NCBI RefSeq assembly: GCF_022539505.1
Contig: NC_061510.1
Span: forward strand, 266,919,687 to 266,983,686
Origin: Lolium rigidum
Taxonomy: Eukaryota; Streptophyta; Magnoliopsida; Poales; Poaceae
Direction: 5' to 3'
Length of the DNA: 64,000 nucleotides
Shown here: one piece after another, positions 11,824-24,582 of the stretch
How the letters are laid out: the number at the start of each line of letters is the position of its first letter
How positions within the stretch are numbered: position 1 is the first letter of the stretch
Program-made: the position numbers and the translations under genes
The notes under the pieces: generated by a model
What the model was told of the DNA's origin: nothing
Seen by the model: the letters and a program-made list of their open reading frames with translations, nothing else
The model's database searches: none

Positions 11824-13140
11824 ACGCTCCATCCCCACGTGTATATGGAAAGACTCGCACTGCGCTCCACGGGCCAGGAAAACGGCCGATTCGAACATAC
11901 ATCAGCTTGGCTTGACCCCACGACGCGCCCAGTTTACAGTTCTGTAGTGAAACGGGCGGCCTACCGACGGCGCAATGGCGCCGTAGAGGGATGGATTTGG
12001 AGCCGGATCTCATCGGAGAGGTCCTTTTGCCCATGCAACGCGACTGTGCAACCAAGCATGCGCGTATCATCAAGATCCAACCCGGTACCGGCAGGCAGCA
12101 GCGAGGAGGCACGGTGGTTGGATTGGATTGATAAAATGGCCCCGTCGTCCTCCCGGTCAGAGGCTCCCTGACGCCGGTGCTCCGCCCGACGATTTGACCG
12201 GAGTTTCCTTTCCACCCACGGCCGACCGCCATCACGTGCCGCTCCACCTCCCCCCTCTTCCTCCCGCAAAACGATGCCCATGGCGGGCCCACCGCGCGTC
12301 AGTCCCCCATTGGCTCGGCCCTCCCCTGACCCTGACCCTCAGCCTGCCACCCTCCATTCTCTGCGTCCCGCGTGAGTGCCCTGCCCGGTGGGCCCCACGG
12401 CGCAGCGACCGAGCTGGCGTGGGCCCGGTTTCCGTACGGCGGACAGGAAAAATATCACGACGGGACGCAGCCCTGTTCCCCGCTCCTCCTCGCGCTGGGA
12501 CACCGGAGCGTGGCTGAGAGCCGGGGCACGTACGCACACAACGCGCGGCTTTGTTTCTGCAGCCCACGCCATGGCATTTTCTCTGCACCAAAAGCTCCCG
12601 CTCGAGCAGGTAGTTCTATCTATATTCAGGCGTAAAGACGGCACGCTGCTACAGTACAGTTCGTGCAAACACAGGTGCTCCATTGAAGGGAGAGGGATGG
12701 CGCAAACTTGAGACCACCGAGCACCGATCACGCCGCCACAGCTCGAGCACAGCGGCCCGCCAAGTCGCCCGTGCATCCGCAGTTATGTTTGGTAGCCCGT
12801 AGGCCTCAGGCATCTAAAGTTGATTCAGTGGAGAAGAAATTAGACTGTTTGTATTTCTTGCCGCCTTCGCCGGCTTCATATGATTTCGGTTAGGGTCATT
12901 CGATTTAAGTTAGAATCGTGACGTGGTACCACTTTTGTGTGTTCCATTGCTTCTTCGAGTCGTCGAGAGTGATCGGCAGCACCGTAGCACCGTGCCATGG
13001 TAGCAGTGTGGTGACCGAACCATGGCGTGGTAATCATCGCATTAGCATTAGCATACATGTTAATGTGAGTGCATCCATTGGTGGAGCTTGAGAATTGAAG
13101 AATAGGGTGCACGATGTTGCCTCAGATAACAAAAAAAGAA
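11824..13140. other. GC-rich, low-copy-looking DNA; possible gene-flank remnant
   Basis: This part shows no transposon hallmark and no similarity to other parts of the window. It has G-box-like CACGTG cores (near 11836 and 12234), an inverted CCAAT box in CCCATTGGCT near 12307, and an ATG in good context at about 12570. The ATG opens a 13-codon frame that ends at a possible splice donor (GAGCAG/GTAGTT, about 12608). The text from 12700 to 13140 becomes AT-richer. It may be the promoter and first exon of a lost or displaced gene. No protein domain supports this. Confidence 0.35.
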
Positions 13141-13148
13141 CGGTTTTG

Positions 13149-13351
13149 CTATGTCTCGGTTAACTGAGAATTCCTTAAGTCTCAGTCACCCATAAAAATG
13201 AACTTGAGTTGCACTTTTCTGTCAAAAAAGTGCAATTGCATTTTTCTACTAGAAAAGTGCAACTGATCTGAGTTGCAAATTTTTTTGAACTGCAGTTGCA
13301 CTTTTCTGAGGTGACTGAGACTTAAGAAAATCTCAGTTGACTGAGACATAG
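13149..13351. mobile_element. MITE with long terminal inverted repeats
   Basis: CTATGTCTCGGTTAACTGAG at the left pairs with CTCAGTTGACTGAGACATAG at the right. The inverted match continues inward through CTTAAGTCTCAGTCACC and GGTGACTGAGACTTAAG, about 45 bp per arm. The middle repeats AGTTGCACTTTTCT-like units in both orientations. Target duplication was not resolved, so the superfamily (possibly Mutator-like) is open. Confidence 0.75.
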
Positions 13352-16300
13352 GTACACCCAAAAAAGAAATCTTCTAGGGGTAGCATACATGGTGAAAAGT
13401 AGCCATTTTACAAAGGATTTTGTCCTAGAGGCAATCATGGATGATGTATTTCCTAATGTATTCATAAAGTAAGGTTTTGAACTCTTGCATATATCATCGG
13501 AAACGTGATTCGGCTGTGGAACTATATGCTTATGTTGTTCATGCTATTTTGTCCTTACACATTGAGGTTGTGTTGGACACACGACTTAGACTAATGTGCA
13601 AGTCGGCCGATGACTCCGTTTCACTTATCATTAGCATGGTGATACTAATCCGACTTACACGGACTTGGCTAAAGTGTTTTGCGAGTCGAACTGACCCACA
13701 GTGAGACGCAGCAAGCAAAGTCGTCATTTGCATTGTGGTGACCCTGCATACCACTGCATGTTGTAGTATGCCAGTCGTTGATATAACATTCACGAAGTAC
13801 CAATCCGCAAATATTACATCCCTCAGAGTAGTACAACAGAACATAGCAGGTCCATAACTCATTCATTTATTATTACAAGCAACATGTACATATCATCTCG
13901 GAGTTCCTCTTGGGTCCTAAGAGGAATACTCCTGGGTTCGAGGGGAACCCGACTCAACTTACAATATAAGAGTCTTACTAGGTTATACATTTATTCTCAA
14001 CGAGCAGTGGAGTACTAAGAGTTCGTACTGCTCGGATACTACTACTACTAAGTAGGTCTATGCTTGTTCTCCTCCGGAACCCTCCCCGGTTCCGTAGACA
14101 ATGAGGTAGTCAACTCCTTCTATACCTCCGGAGAGGTCTGGTTCTTCATAACAGATGTCCTCTGCTCGTTCGGGGTCGTCGTTGTCCTCCTCAAGTCGAT
14201 TCAGACAATCTAAGCAGGGGATTTAAGAGTGGTATGAGTACGAGCGTACTCAACAAGTTCATTATAGAAAAGGGGTGTTTAATGCACTAGCTACGATATC
14301 AGACCAGAAAGTCTAATACCAATGCATGTTTTGATAATCATTTCTTCAAGAGGTTGCTTTTATTCAGAAGAACTATGTCCGTCAGCCTTCACCGGTTTAC
14401 TAGAACTTCATGGAGTTCCTTTCCAGGCAGCGTTCGCAGTTCCAAATCCCGAGCAGGGAGTGACATGTCACGATTCATTACACTCTGCAGAGGTGTGTTG
14501 CTTTACCCATAAGAGATCTTAACCTTGGTGCCAACCGGACAGCTTTCCCGTCCACACTTCCTTCGGTGTGAGGCCCGGTATAAGGTCATAGCCAATCATA
14601 TTCCTCCGCTACCTCGCACACCCACCCTTTGTTGCAATACCCGACCCTGGGTCCTCGCCGGTCCTCTTATACCAATTAAGGATGGACCCCGACCACGACG
14701 ACAGTCTGGGACTAGTTAACCAAGCTCCTTCGCCAGTAGATGCAACCCATCATAGACCACATTACCGTGGGGAATTAGAATGGGATCCCCACCCCACCGC
14801 TTGCCCAACCTGGGTCAAGTGTCTACGGTAAGCGCATCCGTTGATGTACGAGAGGTGGAAATACAATTGACTATTCCAGTCCCACTCCGAGATCTTATGG
14901 TTAACACGAGTTTTACGGCACAAGAATCACTGGACGACATTTGTTGTTTAATCCTAGATAGATATAAACCCTTGCAATGGAACCTCCACCATATCAACAC
15001 AATCCATGGTTCCATTGCCCACCACTTAGTCATATTCATAGTTATGAAAATAATGGTTTTGCTTTTTATGCAATAGTGATAAACATAGTACCTTGCAAGT
15101 AATTTGGTAAAAATACTCAAATGACATGAGCAAGCGATGAACTTGCCTGAACACTGCAAAGTGTTGCAGTTGGATGGTGTGGACTGACCCTTGTCCTCTG
15201 TTGCTGAAAAATAGCATCATTGTCCGATAAGGGCAATGGTTAAAGAAGCAATTATGCATGATTCAGCTTTTAGGGTTTGTTTCCCCCCTTCCGGTGTTTA
15301 TTATTTCATGTAAGAGGTAAATACTAAGAACAATTTAGGGATACTCTGTTTAGGGTAAAATACTACCTTGAAATGTTGTCAAGGTGTTTTTAAAGTCCAA
15401 AAGAATTTATGGACTTATTTTCATTATTGCAAATATAAAGTGTGTTTTAAATGATTATTATAATCATCAAATTAGGACTTAATCTTAGTTGTCTTCAAAA
15501 ATTCCTTTTTATATTTTATTCCGATAGAGAATTTTATGCTGAGCAGTTTTCATATTTTTTAATTATTTTTTTAGAGCTTTTATCCATTTTCTATTTAATT
15601 TCAAAGTTTCTGGTTTAAATGGATTTGTGAAATGACTAAAATGCCCCTGGACCCACCTGTCAGGGTGGCCCAGCGGGTTAGGTCGAACCCGAGCCGCCTG
15701 TCCGGCTCGGTCGGACGCACTCGTCTCCTTCCTCGCTCGCTCGCGCTAACCCTAACTCCCCCGTGCTCTGGCGACATGGAAATCGCCTCCGTCGTCGCCG
15801 ATTTAATCCCGCCGCCTCCGGCCGTCGCCGGCGACGAGATGATGCAGATCTAGACTACCTCTCGACGGCGGACATGGTGGTCCACATCGATCTGACGCCC
15901 TCGTCCTCGTTTGCACGCCACCGACCCCTCCGTGCGCCTGGGGTTTCGGCTTTCGCCGCCACCGCGCGTCGGAGATGCCGTGGACCTTCCTCCTGGTGTT
16001 CCTGGCGCTATGGCGCCACCGTGAGCCTCGCCGTGGTGGTGCTGGAGCTGCGGCTCTACCGCGGCCTGGCTTAGCTGGCGCCGCCGTTTGCCCGGCGTGT
16101 GCCGCTGTGGCCGCCACGGCCGTGTTCGCCGGCCCGCTTCACCTGTAAGTGCTCCACGCCCCCTCCTATCTCTCTCAACTCTGCTCCTTCTTCTTCTTTC
16201 CTGATCTGCTATGCGTATGCTGCTGCTGTGCCTATGCTGCTACTGTGGGTGCTGCTGATGCGCTCTGCTGGCCATGGCCATTGCTTCTGTGGCCATGCAT

Positions 16301-18057
16301 GTGCTTGTGTTGCTGCTGTGCGTAGCTCTACCTTGCTACCGCCATGGTTACTACTGCTGTGCTGCCCTGCCTTGCTATGCATGATTTTGTGCAATTTTTC
16401 CTAAGCTATGTGCTTGCTTATGCTTGCATTTCTTGCTTGAAACTTTCCCTGTGCCTCTGTGCTGGATAATACTCTTGCTAGATCATCAAGTGTATTCAAT
16501 TACTTGCCCTGGCTTGATTACTGTGTGTAATCCTTGCAATTTGCAAGAGCCAGTGCTCCTAGTGTGCTATCCCTTGTGCTATAATACATGGAAATGCTCC
16601 ATTGAGCATGTTTGTTGGCTAGGCAGCACCATCCCTTGATGGTGTGCTTCAGGATACAATTGTAATGCTTCTATTTAATTATTGGTGATGCAATTGTTCA
16701 GATTATGTGGCTATTTAATTCATGTTGTTACTGTGTTGGTGCTAGACTTGGTTCTAGCAGGCCTTAGCATGCTTTGACATGCTCTAGCAAGCTCTGGTGA
16801 TCAAATGATCATCAGATGCTTGTTGATTGCTTGCTTTACTGACTGCCTGTGCCTGTCTGGTGCTTATCCTAGTGACTGCGTGTATCACCATGCCTTGTGC
16901 TGGTGTAGGCTTTTGCTTGCTCAAGCAGTTGCTGATGCTTGCAATGATCCATTGGATCATCAGCAAGGTTCTGGTGCATCAATTACTTGTGTAATTCATT
17001 TATCTGTATTACATTGCTTTACTAAATAGATAAATGATGTGAACTGCTTTGCAGTAATGACCATTCATTAAATTTGGCAGGGCTAGATGGATGCCACCAC
17101 TTGGTTGGGTACCCTAGCCCTCTTTTGATCCCTTCTGGGTGATGATAACTATGCATGGCTTATTTGATTGGACTGGTTAAGTGGTTGAGGTGACCTTGAC
17201 ATCAATTTATTGTTGTTTAGGTAGCTCCCACCTTTGTTGGCTTGCTGTGGCTTAGTGAATGCATTACTGGTTAATTTCCTTGTTGAATTACCAGTGATCT
17301 TTGATGTTGACAAAGAAGAATAGGCACATATTGTCTATCTATCTGATGGTGTGCTAGGTTTTAGGTGCTAAGTGACTCTGGTTGAATAGATAGGATCAAT
17401 TCCTTGATGGATTGCCTTGGTTAAGCCACTGTTTTGGTCTAGCCAGTGTTCCCTTGGTGATTTCCTATTGGCTTCACCCATTTTTGCTTGCACCAACTGA
17501 CTTGGTAGCCAGATGATGACAAAAACAGGGTACTCACACCCTATGGCTTATGTGTGTTTGATGCACATGCTTATTTATGAGCAAAACAGATGTTTGCCCA
17601 TGATTCTTTGTGTATACCTCACTCCAGCTCCTAGATTAAGTTGTTGGTGTAGAGGATTGCTTCTGGTTTGGTTGGTTTGCTTGCCCTGCTCCTCCTTGCA
17701 AGCTTGTGATGCTTGGGTTAATTTCTGTGGTTGCTGGAATAGGTTGAACAGCAGTGGCTGTTCTTCCTGTTCTTGCTGTGTTCTTACCCTGGTGATGCTT
17801 GTCGATGAAATGGCTAGGGTTTGGCTGTGAAAAGTTTATATATGCCCTTCACCTTGCCTCTTTGGTCAACAACAGGGCACTGGTCATTTTGGTGACTCTC
17901 CCGAGCCGTGTGTGTCCTTGGTGGGCATGCATACTGCCTTGTGAGCTGCCTGTGTGGTTCCTGGTTGGGACTTGGTCCATTTGGTGGATCAACTCGGCTG
18001 ATCTTGATAATATCCTCTCAACTTCTCATTTTCTTGCTAACCTGCCAAGTGGCAATG

Positions 18058-19649
18058 TGATACGTCTCCGACGTATCGATAATTTCTTATGTTCCATGCT
18101 ACATTATTGATGATATCTACATGTTTTATACACATTATATATCGTATTTATGCATTTTCCGGCACTAACCTATTAACAAGATGCCGAAGAGCCGATTCTT
18201 GTTTTCTGCTGTTTTTGGTTTCGAAATCCTAGTAAAGAAATATTCTCGGAATTGGACGAAATCAACGCCCGGGGTCCTATTTTGCCACGAAGTTTCCGGA
18301 AGACCGAGGGGAAAGGAAGTGGGGCCACGAGGCGCCGCCACAACGAGGCGGCGCGGCCCAGCCCTAGGCCGCGCGGCCCGGCGTGTGGGGCCCTCGTGTG
18401 GCCCCCGCGTTGCCCTTCCGCCTACTTAAAGCCTTCGTCGCGAAACCCCCGGTACCGAGAGCCACGAAACGGAAAACCTTATCGAGACGCCGCCGCCGCC
18501 AATCCCATCTCGGGGGATTCGGAGATCACCTCCGGCACCCTGCCGGAGAGGGGATTCCTCTCCGGGAGGACTCTTCACCCCCATGGTCGCCTCCGGAGTG
18601 ATGAGTGAGTAGTTCACCCCTGGACTATGGGTCCATAGCGGTAGCTAGATGGTTGTCTTCTCCTCATTGTGCTTCATTGTCGGATCTTGTGAGCTGCCTA
18701 ACATGATCAAGATCATCTATCCGTAATACTATATGTTGTGTTTGTCGGGATCCGATGGATAGAGAATACTATGTTATGTTAATTATCAAGTTATTACCTA
18801 TGTGTTGTTTATGATCTTGCATGCTCTCCGTTATTAGTAGAGGCTACGGCCAAGTTTTTGCTCTTAACTCCAAGAGGGAGTATTTATGCTCGATAGTGGG
18901 TTCATGCATCCATTAAATGCGGGACGGTGACGAGAAAGTTCTAAGGTTGTGGATGTCTTGTTGCCACTAGGGATAAAACATTGATGCTATGTCCAAGGAT
19001 GTAGTTATTGATTACATTACGCACCATACTTAATGCAATTGTCTGTTGTTTTGCAACTTAATACTGGAAGGGGTTCGGATGATAACCTGAAGGTGGACTT
19101 TTTAGGCATAGATGCATGCTGGATAGCGGTCTGTGTACTTTGTCGTAATGCCCAATTAAATCTCACTATATTTATCATGTCATGTATGTGCATTGTTATG
19201 CCCTCTCTATTTGTCAATTGCCCGACTGTAATTTGTTCACCCAACATGCTTTTATCTTATGGGAGAGACACCTCTAGTGAACTGTGGACCCCGGTCCTAT
19301 TCTTTACATCGCATACAACCTACTGTAATTGTTCTTTACTTGTTTTACGCAAACAATCATCTTCCACACAATACGGTTAATCCTTTGTTACAGCAAGCCG
19401 GTGAGATTGACAACCTCACTTTGTTTCGTTGGGGCAAAGTACTTTGGTTGTGTTGTGCAGGTTCCACGTTGGCGCCGGAATCCCTAGTGTTGCGCCGCAT
19501 TACATTCCGCCACCATCAACCTTCAACGTGCTTCTTGGCTACTCATGGTTCGATAAACCTTGGTTTCTTTCTTAGGGAAAACTTTCTACTGTCTGCATCA
19601 CACCTTCCTCTTGGGGTTCCCAACGGACGTGTGTCAACTGCACGCATCA
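18058..19649 (+). repeat. 5' LTR of the family A element
   Basis: 1592 bp, matching 24583-26157 with scattered differences, many of them C/T or G/A. The first bases form an inverted repeat, GATACGTC-TCC-GACGTATC. A TTAAAG TATA-like motif lies near 18425 (CTACTTAAAGCC), followed by GC-rich leader DNA. Confidence 0.92.
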
Positions 19650-19661
19650 AGGATCGTTTTA

Positions 19662-19680
19662 CGGCGCCGTTGCTTGGGGA
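19662..19680 (+). promoter_or_regulatory. tRNA-Asp-type primer binding site, imperfect
   Basis: GGCGCCGTTGC followed by TTGGGGA lies 12 bp after the LTR. The reverse complement of the plant tRNA-Asp 3' end reads TGGCGCCGTTGCCGGGGA, so this copy differs by a small change in the middle. Confidence 0.75.
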
Positions 19681-19901
19681 GATCAAGACACGCTGCAAGG
19701 GAGTCTCCACAATCCAATCTCTTTACTTTTTTTTGTCTTGCTTTATTTTATTTACTACTTTGTTTGTTGCATTATATCAAAACACAAAAAATTAGTTGCT
19801 AGCTTTACTTTATTTACTATCTTGCACTCTATATCAAAAACACAAAAAAATTAGTTACTTGCATTTATTTTATCTAGTTTGCTTTATTTACTACTGCTAA
19901 A

Positions 19902-21584
19902 ATGGCTACCCCTGAAAATACTAAGTTGTGTGACTTCACAACCACAAATAATAATGATTTCTTATGCACACCTATTGCTCCACCTGCTACTACAGCAGAA
20001 TTCTTTGAAATTAAACCCGCTTTACTTGAATCTTGTTATGCGAGAGCAATTTTCCGGTGTTAGTTCGATGATGCTTGCTGCCCATCTCAATAATTTTGTT
20101 GAATTGTGTGAAATGCAAAAGTATAAAGATGTAGATGGTGACATTATAAAATTAAAATTGTTTCCTTTCTCATTAAGAGGAAGAGCTAAAGATTGGTTGC
20201 TATCTCTGCCTAAGAATAGTATTGATTCATGGACTAAATGCAAGGATGCTTTTATTGGTAGATATTATCCTCCCGCTAAAATTATATCTTTGAGAAGTAG
20301 CATAATGAATTTCAAGCAATTAGATAATGAACATGTTGCTCAAGCATGGGAGAGAATGAAATCTTTGGTAAAGAATTGCCCAACCCATGGATCGACTACT
20401 TGGATGATCATCCAAACCTTCTATGCAGGACTAAATTTTTCTTCACGGAATTTATTGGATTCAGCTGCTGGAGGTACCTTTATGTCCATCACTTTGGGGG
20501 CGGCTACAAAGCTTCTTGATGATATGATGATAAATTACTCTGAATGGCACACGGAAAGAGCTCCACAAGGTAAGAAGGTAAATTCTGTCGAAGAATCCTC
20601 TTCCTTGAGTGATAAGATTGATGCTATTATGTCTATGCTTGTGAATGGTAGATCTAATGTTGATCCAAATAATGTTCCTTTAGCTTCATTGGTTTCCCAA
20701 GAAGAACATGTTGATGTAAACTTCATTATAAATAATAATTTCAACAACAATGCTTATCGGAACAATTCTAGTAATAACTATAGGCCATATCCTTATAATA
20801 ATGGTAACGGTTATGCTAATTCTTATGGGAATTCTTACAACAATAATAGGAACACACCCCCTGGACTTGAAGCTATGCTTAAAGAATTTATTAGTACACA
20901 AAGCTGCTTTTAACAAATCATGTTGAGGAAAAGCTTGATAAAATTGATATTCTTGCTTCTAGAGTTGATAGACTTGCCTCTGATGTTGATCTTTTAAAAT
21001 TGAAAGTTATGCCTAATAAGGATATTGATAATAAGATTACTACTACAGAAAATGCCATCCAAGTTAGAATTAATGAGAATATAAGATTAATGGATGAATT
21101 GCGTGCTAGGTGGGATAGAGAAGAAAATGAAAAACTGGCTAAAGAGAATAATGTAGCTAAAGTTTGGACTATCACCACCACTAGCAATGCTAATGCTCCA
21201 CATGTTGCTGCACCTCCTACTATTAATGGTAAAATAATTGGTGTTGGCAATGTTTCTGCTCCTAGTGCAAAGCGTACAAAACTACCTGAAATTGCTAAAA
21301 CTGCTGAAATTGCTTGTGATAAAACTGCTGAAATTTTTTCCAACCTTGGGGACAATGATCCCATTGCTGTAGCTCATAATGATTTAAATTTTGATGATTG
21401 CCACATCTCTGAAGTTATAAAGTTCTTACAAAAACTTGCTAAGATTCCTAATGCTAGTGCTATAAATTTGGCCTTTACAAAACATATTACAAATGCTCTC
21501 ATAAAGGCTAGAGAAGAGAAACTAAAACTTGAAACTTCTATTCCTAGAAAGCTAGAGGATGGTTGGGAGCCCATCATTAAATGA
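19902..21584 (+). pseudogene. Gag polyprotein of the family A element, frameshifted
   Basis: The start MATPENTKLCDF at 19902 follows the primer site by about 220 bp. A first frame stops near 20063. The main frame (to 20913) carries the plant retrotransposon gag core: REQFSGVSSMMLAAHLNNF, KLFPFSLRGRAKDWLLSLP, WTKCKDAFIGRYYPP, FKQLDNEHVAQAWERMKSL and FYAGLNFSSRNLLDSAAGG. An Asn/Tyr-rich stretch follows (near 20720-20850), then a break at 20913. A coiled-coil-like and Ala/Thr-rich segment is open at 21000-21584. This protein would form the virus-like particle. No CCHC zinc knuckle is seen in this copy. Confidence 0.85.
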
Positions 21585-22018
21585 GGGTCAATGATTTTGA
21601 TTGTAATGCTTTATGTGATCTTGGTGCAAGTATTTCTGTTATGCCTAAGAAAGTCTATGATATGCTTGACTCGCCACCATTGAAAAATTGTTATTTGGAT
21701 GTTAATCTCGTTGATAATGCTAAAAAGAAACCTTTGGGGAGAGTTGATAATGTTCATATTATGGTTAACAATAACCTTGTCCCCGTTGATTTTGTTGTCT
21801 TGGATATTGAATGCAATGCATCTTGCCCCATTATATTGGGAAGACCTTTTCTTCGAACCGTTGGTGCTACTATTGATATGAAGGAAGGTAATATTGAATA
21901 TCAATTTCCTCTCAAGAAAGGTATGGAACACTTCCCTAGAAAAAGAATGAAGTTACCTTTTGATTCTATTATTAGAACAAATTATGATGTTGATGCTTCA
22001 TCTCTTGATAATACTTGA
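21581..22018 (+). pseudogene. Retroelement aspartic protease domain
   Basis: The frame overlaps the previous one by 4 bases (ATGA) and is shifted by -1. It shows NALCDLGASISVMPKKVYD, the active-site block of Athila-type proteases with DLG in place of the more usual DTG or DSG, then PVDFVVLDIE and CPIILGRPFLRTVGATID, the second conserved block (ILGRPFL). The frame ends SLDNT at a stop, with no reverse transcriptase after it. The overlap could be a chance indel or a frameshift site; one copy cannot tell. Confidence 0.85.
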
Positions 22019-24566
22019 TATACACTTTCTGCGCCTAGCTGAAAGGCGTTAAAGAAAAGCGCTTATGGGAGACAACCCATGTTTTTACTACGAGTATTTT
22101 TGTTTTATATTTGAGTCTTGGAAGTTGTTTACTACTGTAGCAACCTCTCCTTATCTTAGTTTTATGTTTTGTTGTGCCAAGTAAAGTCTTTGATAGTAAA
22201 GTGAATACTAGATTTGGATTACTGCGCAGTTTCAGATTTCTTTGCTGTCACGAATTTCGACCTGCCTCCCTGTAGGTAGCTCAGAAAATTAAGCCCATTT
22301 ACGTGCGTGATCCTCAGATATGTATGCAACTTTTATTCAATTTGGGAATTTTTATTTGAGCAAGTCTGGTTCCTCAATAAAATCCATCTTTACGGACTGT
22401 TCTGTTTTGACAGATTCTGCCTTTTATTTCGCATTGCCTCTTTTGCTATGTTGGATGAATTTCTTTGATCCATTAATATCCAGTAGCTTTATGCAATGTC
22501 CAGAAGTGTTAAGAATGATTGTGTCACCTCTGAACATGTTAGTTTTTATTGTGCACTAACCCTCTAATGAGTTGTTTCGAGTTTGGTGTGGAGGAAGTTT
22601 TCAAGGATCAAGAGAGGAGTATGATGCAATATGATCAAGGAGAGTGAAAGCTCTAAGCTTGGGGATGCCCCGGTGGTTCACCCCTGCATATTTTAAGAAG
22701 ACTCAAGCGTCTAAGCTTGGGGATGCCCAAGGCATCCCCTTCTTCATCGACAACATTATCAGGTTCCTCCCCGAAACTATATTTTTATTCCGTCACATCT
22801 TATGTGCTTTGCTTGGAGCGTCGGTTTGTTTTTGTTTTTGTTTTTGTTTGAATAAAATGGATCCTAGCATTCATTGTGTGGGAGAGAGACACGCTCCGCT
22901 GTTGCATATGGACAAATATGTCCTTAGGCTGTACTCATAGTATTCATGGCGAAGGTTGAATCTTCTTCGTTAAATTGCTATATGGTTGGAATCGGGAAAT
23001 GCTACATGTAGTAATTCTAAAATGTCTTGAATAATTTGATACTTGGCAATTGTTGTGCTCATGTTTAAGCTCTTGCATCATATACTTTTCACCCATTAAT
23101 GAAGAAACACTTAGAGCTTGCTAATTTGGTTTGCATATTTGGTCTCTCTAAAGTCTAGATAATATCTAGTATTGAGTTTTGAACAACAAGGAAGACGGTG
23201 TAGAGTCTTATAATGTTTACAATATGTTTTTTATGTGAGTTTTTCTGCACCGTTCATCCTTGTGTTTGTTTCAAATAAACCTTGCTAGCCTAAACCTTGT
23301 ATCGAGAGGGAATACTTCTCATGCATCCAAAATCCTTGAGCCAACCACTATGCCATTTGTGTCCACCATACCTACCTACTACATGGTATTTCTCCGCCAT
23401 TCCAAAGTAAATTGCTTGAGTGCTACCTTTAAAATTCCATCATTCGCCTTTACAATATATAGCTCATGGGACAAAATAGCCTAAAAACTATTGTGGTATT
23501 GAATATGTACTTATGCACTTTATCTCTTATTAAGTTGCTTGTTGCGCGATAACCATGTTTCTGGGGACGCCATCAACTACTCTTTGTTGAATATCATGTG
23601 AGTTGCTATGCATGTCCGTCTTGTATCGAAGTAAGAGAGATCTACCACCTTAATGGTTGGAGCATGCATATTGTTAGAGAAGAACATTGGGCCGCTAACT
23701 AAAGCCATGAATCATGGTGGAAGTTTCAGTTTTGGACATATATCCTCAATCTCATATGAGAACACTAATTGTTGCCACATGCTTATGCATTAAAGAGGAG
23801 TCCATTATCTGTTGTCCATGTTGTCCCGGTATGGATGTCTAAGTTGAGAATAATCAAAAGCGAGAAATCCAAAATGCGAGCTTTCTCCTTAGACCTTTGT
23901 ACAGGCGGCATGGAGGTACCCCAGTGTGACACTTGGTTAAAACATGTGTATTGCGATGATCCGGTAGTCCAAGCTAATTAGGACAAGGTGCGGACACTAT
24001 TAGTATACTATGCATGAGGCTTGCAACTTGTAAGATATAATTTACATAACTCATATGCTTTATTACTACCGTTGACAAAATTGTTTAATGTTTTCAAAAT
24101 AAAAGCTCTAGCACAAATATAGCAATCGATGCTTTCCTCTTTGAAGGACCTTTCTTTTACTTTTATGTTGAGTCAGTTCACCTATTTCTCTCCACCTCAA
24201 GAAGCAAACATTTGTGTGAACTGTGCATTGATTCCTACATACTTGCATATTGCACTTGTTATATTACTCTATGTTGACAATTATCCATGAGATGTACATG
24301 TTATAAGTTGAAAGCAACCGCTGAAACTTAATCTTCCTTTGTGTTGCTTCAATACCTTTACTTTGATTTATTGCTTTATGAGTTAACTCTTATGCAAGAC
24401 TTATTGATGCTTGTCTTGAAGTACTATTCATGAAAAGTCTTTGCTTTATGATTCATTTGTTTACTCATGTCATTACATATGCTTACAATAGTATGATCAA
24501 GGTTATGATGGCATGTCACTCCAGAAATTATCTTTGTTATCGTTTACCTGCTCGGGACGAGCAGAA
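22019..24566 (+). other. Non-coding 3' interior shared by families A and B
   Basis: No domain is found. The segment starting GAGACAACCCATG near 22070 has close counterparts in every A and B element of this window, for example 38930 on plus and near 44390 and 51890 on minus. It contains two internal copies of the polypurine-tract motif (22653-22668 and 22711-22726). The strong conservation of non-coding DNA suggests a cis role, such as packaging, or recent spread. Confidence 0.8.
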
Positions 24567-24582
24567 CTAAGCTTGGGGATGC
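24567..24582 (+). promoter_or_regulatory. 3' polypurine tract region of the family A element
   Basis: CTAAGCTTGGGGATGC abuts the 3' LTR (TGATACG at 24583). This is where plus-strand DNA synthesis is expected to start. Confidence 0.8.

Noticed and set aside
15632..16140. GC-rich frames that resemble a gene start
   Set aside because: No domain and no continuous frame; they lie within the long solo LTR. Kept only as a note there.
18181..18617. GC-rich open frames in LTRs, repeated at 24739, 35358, 41408, 49202, 54384 and 59514
   Set aside because: All lie in the same GC-rich LTR leader on either strand; no conserved protein among copies.
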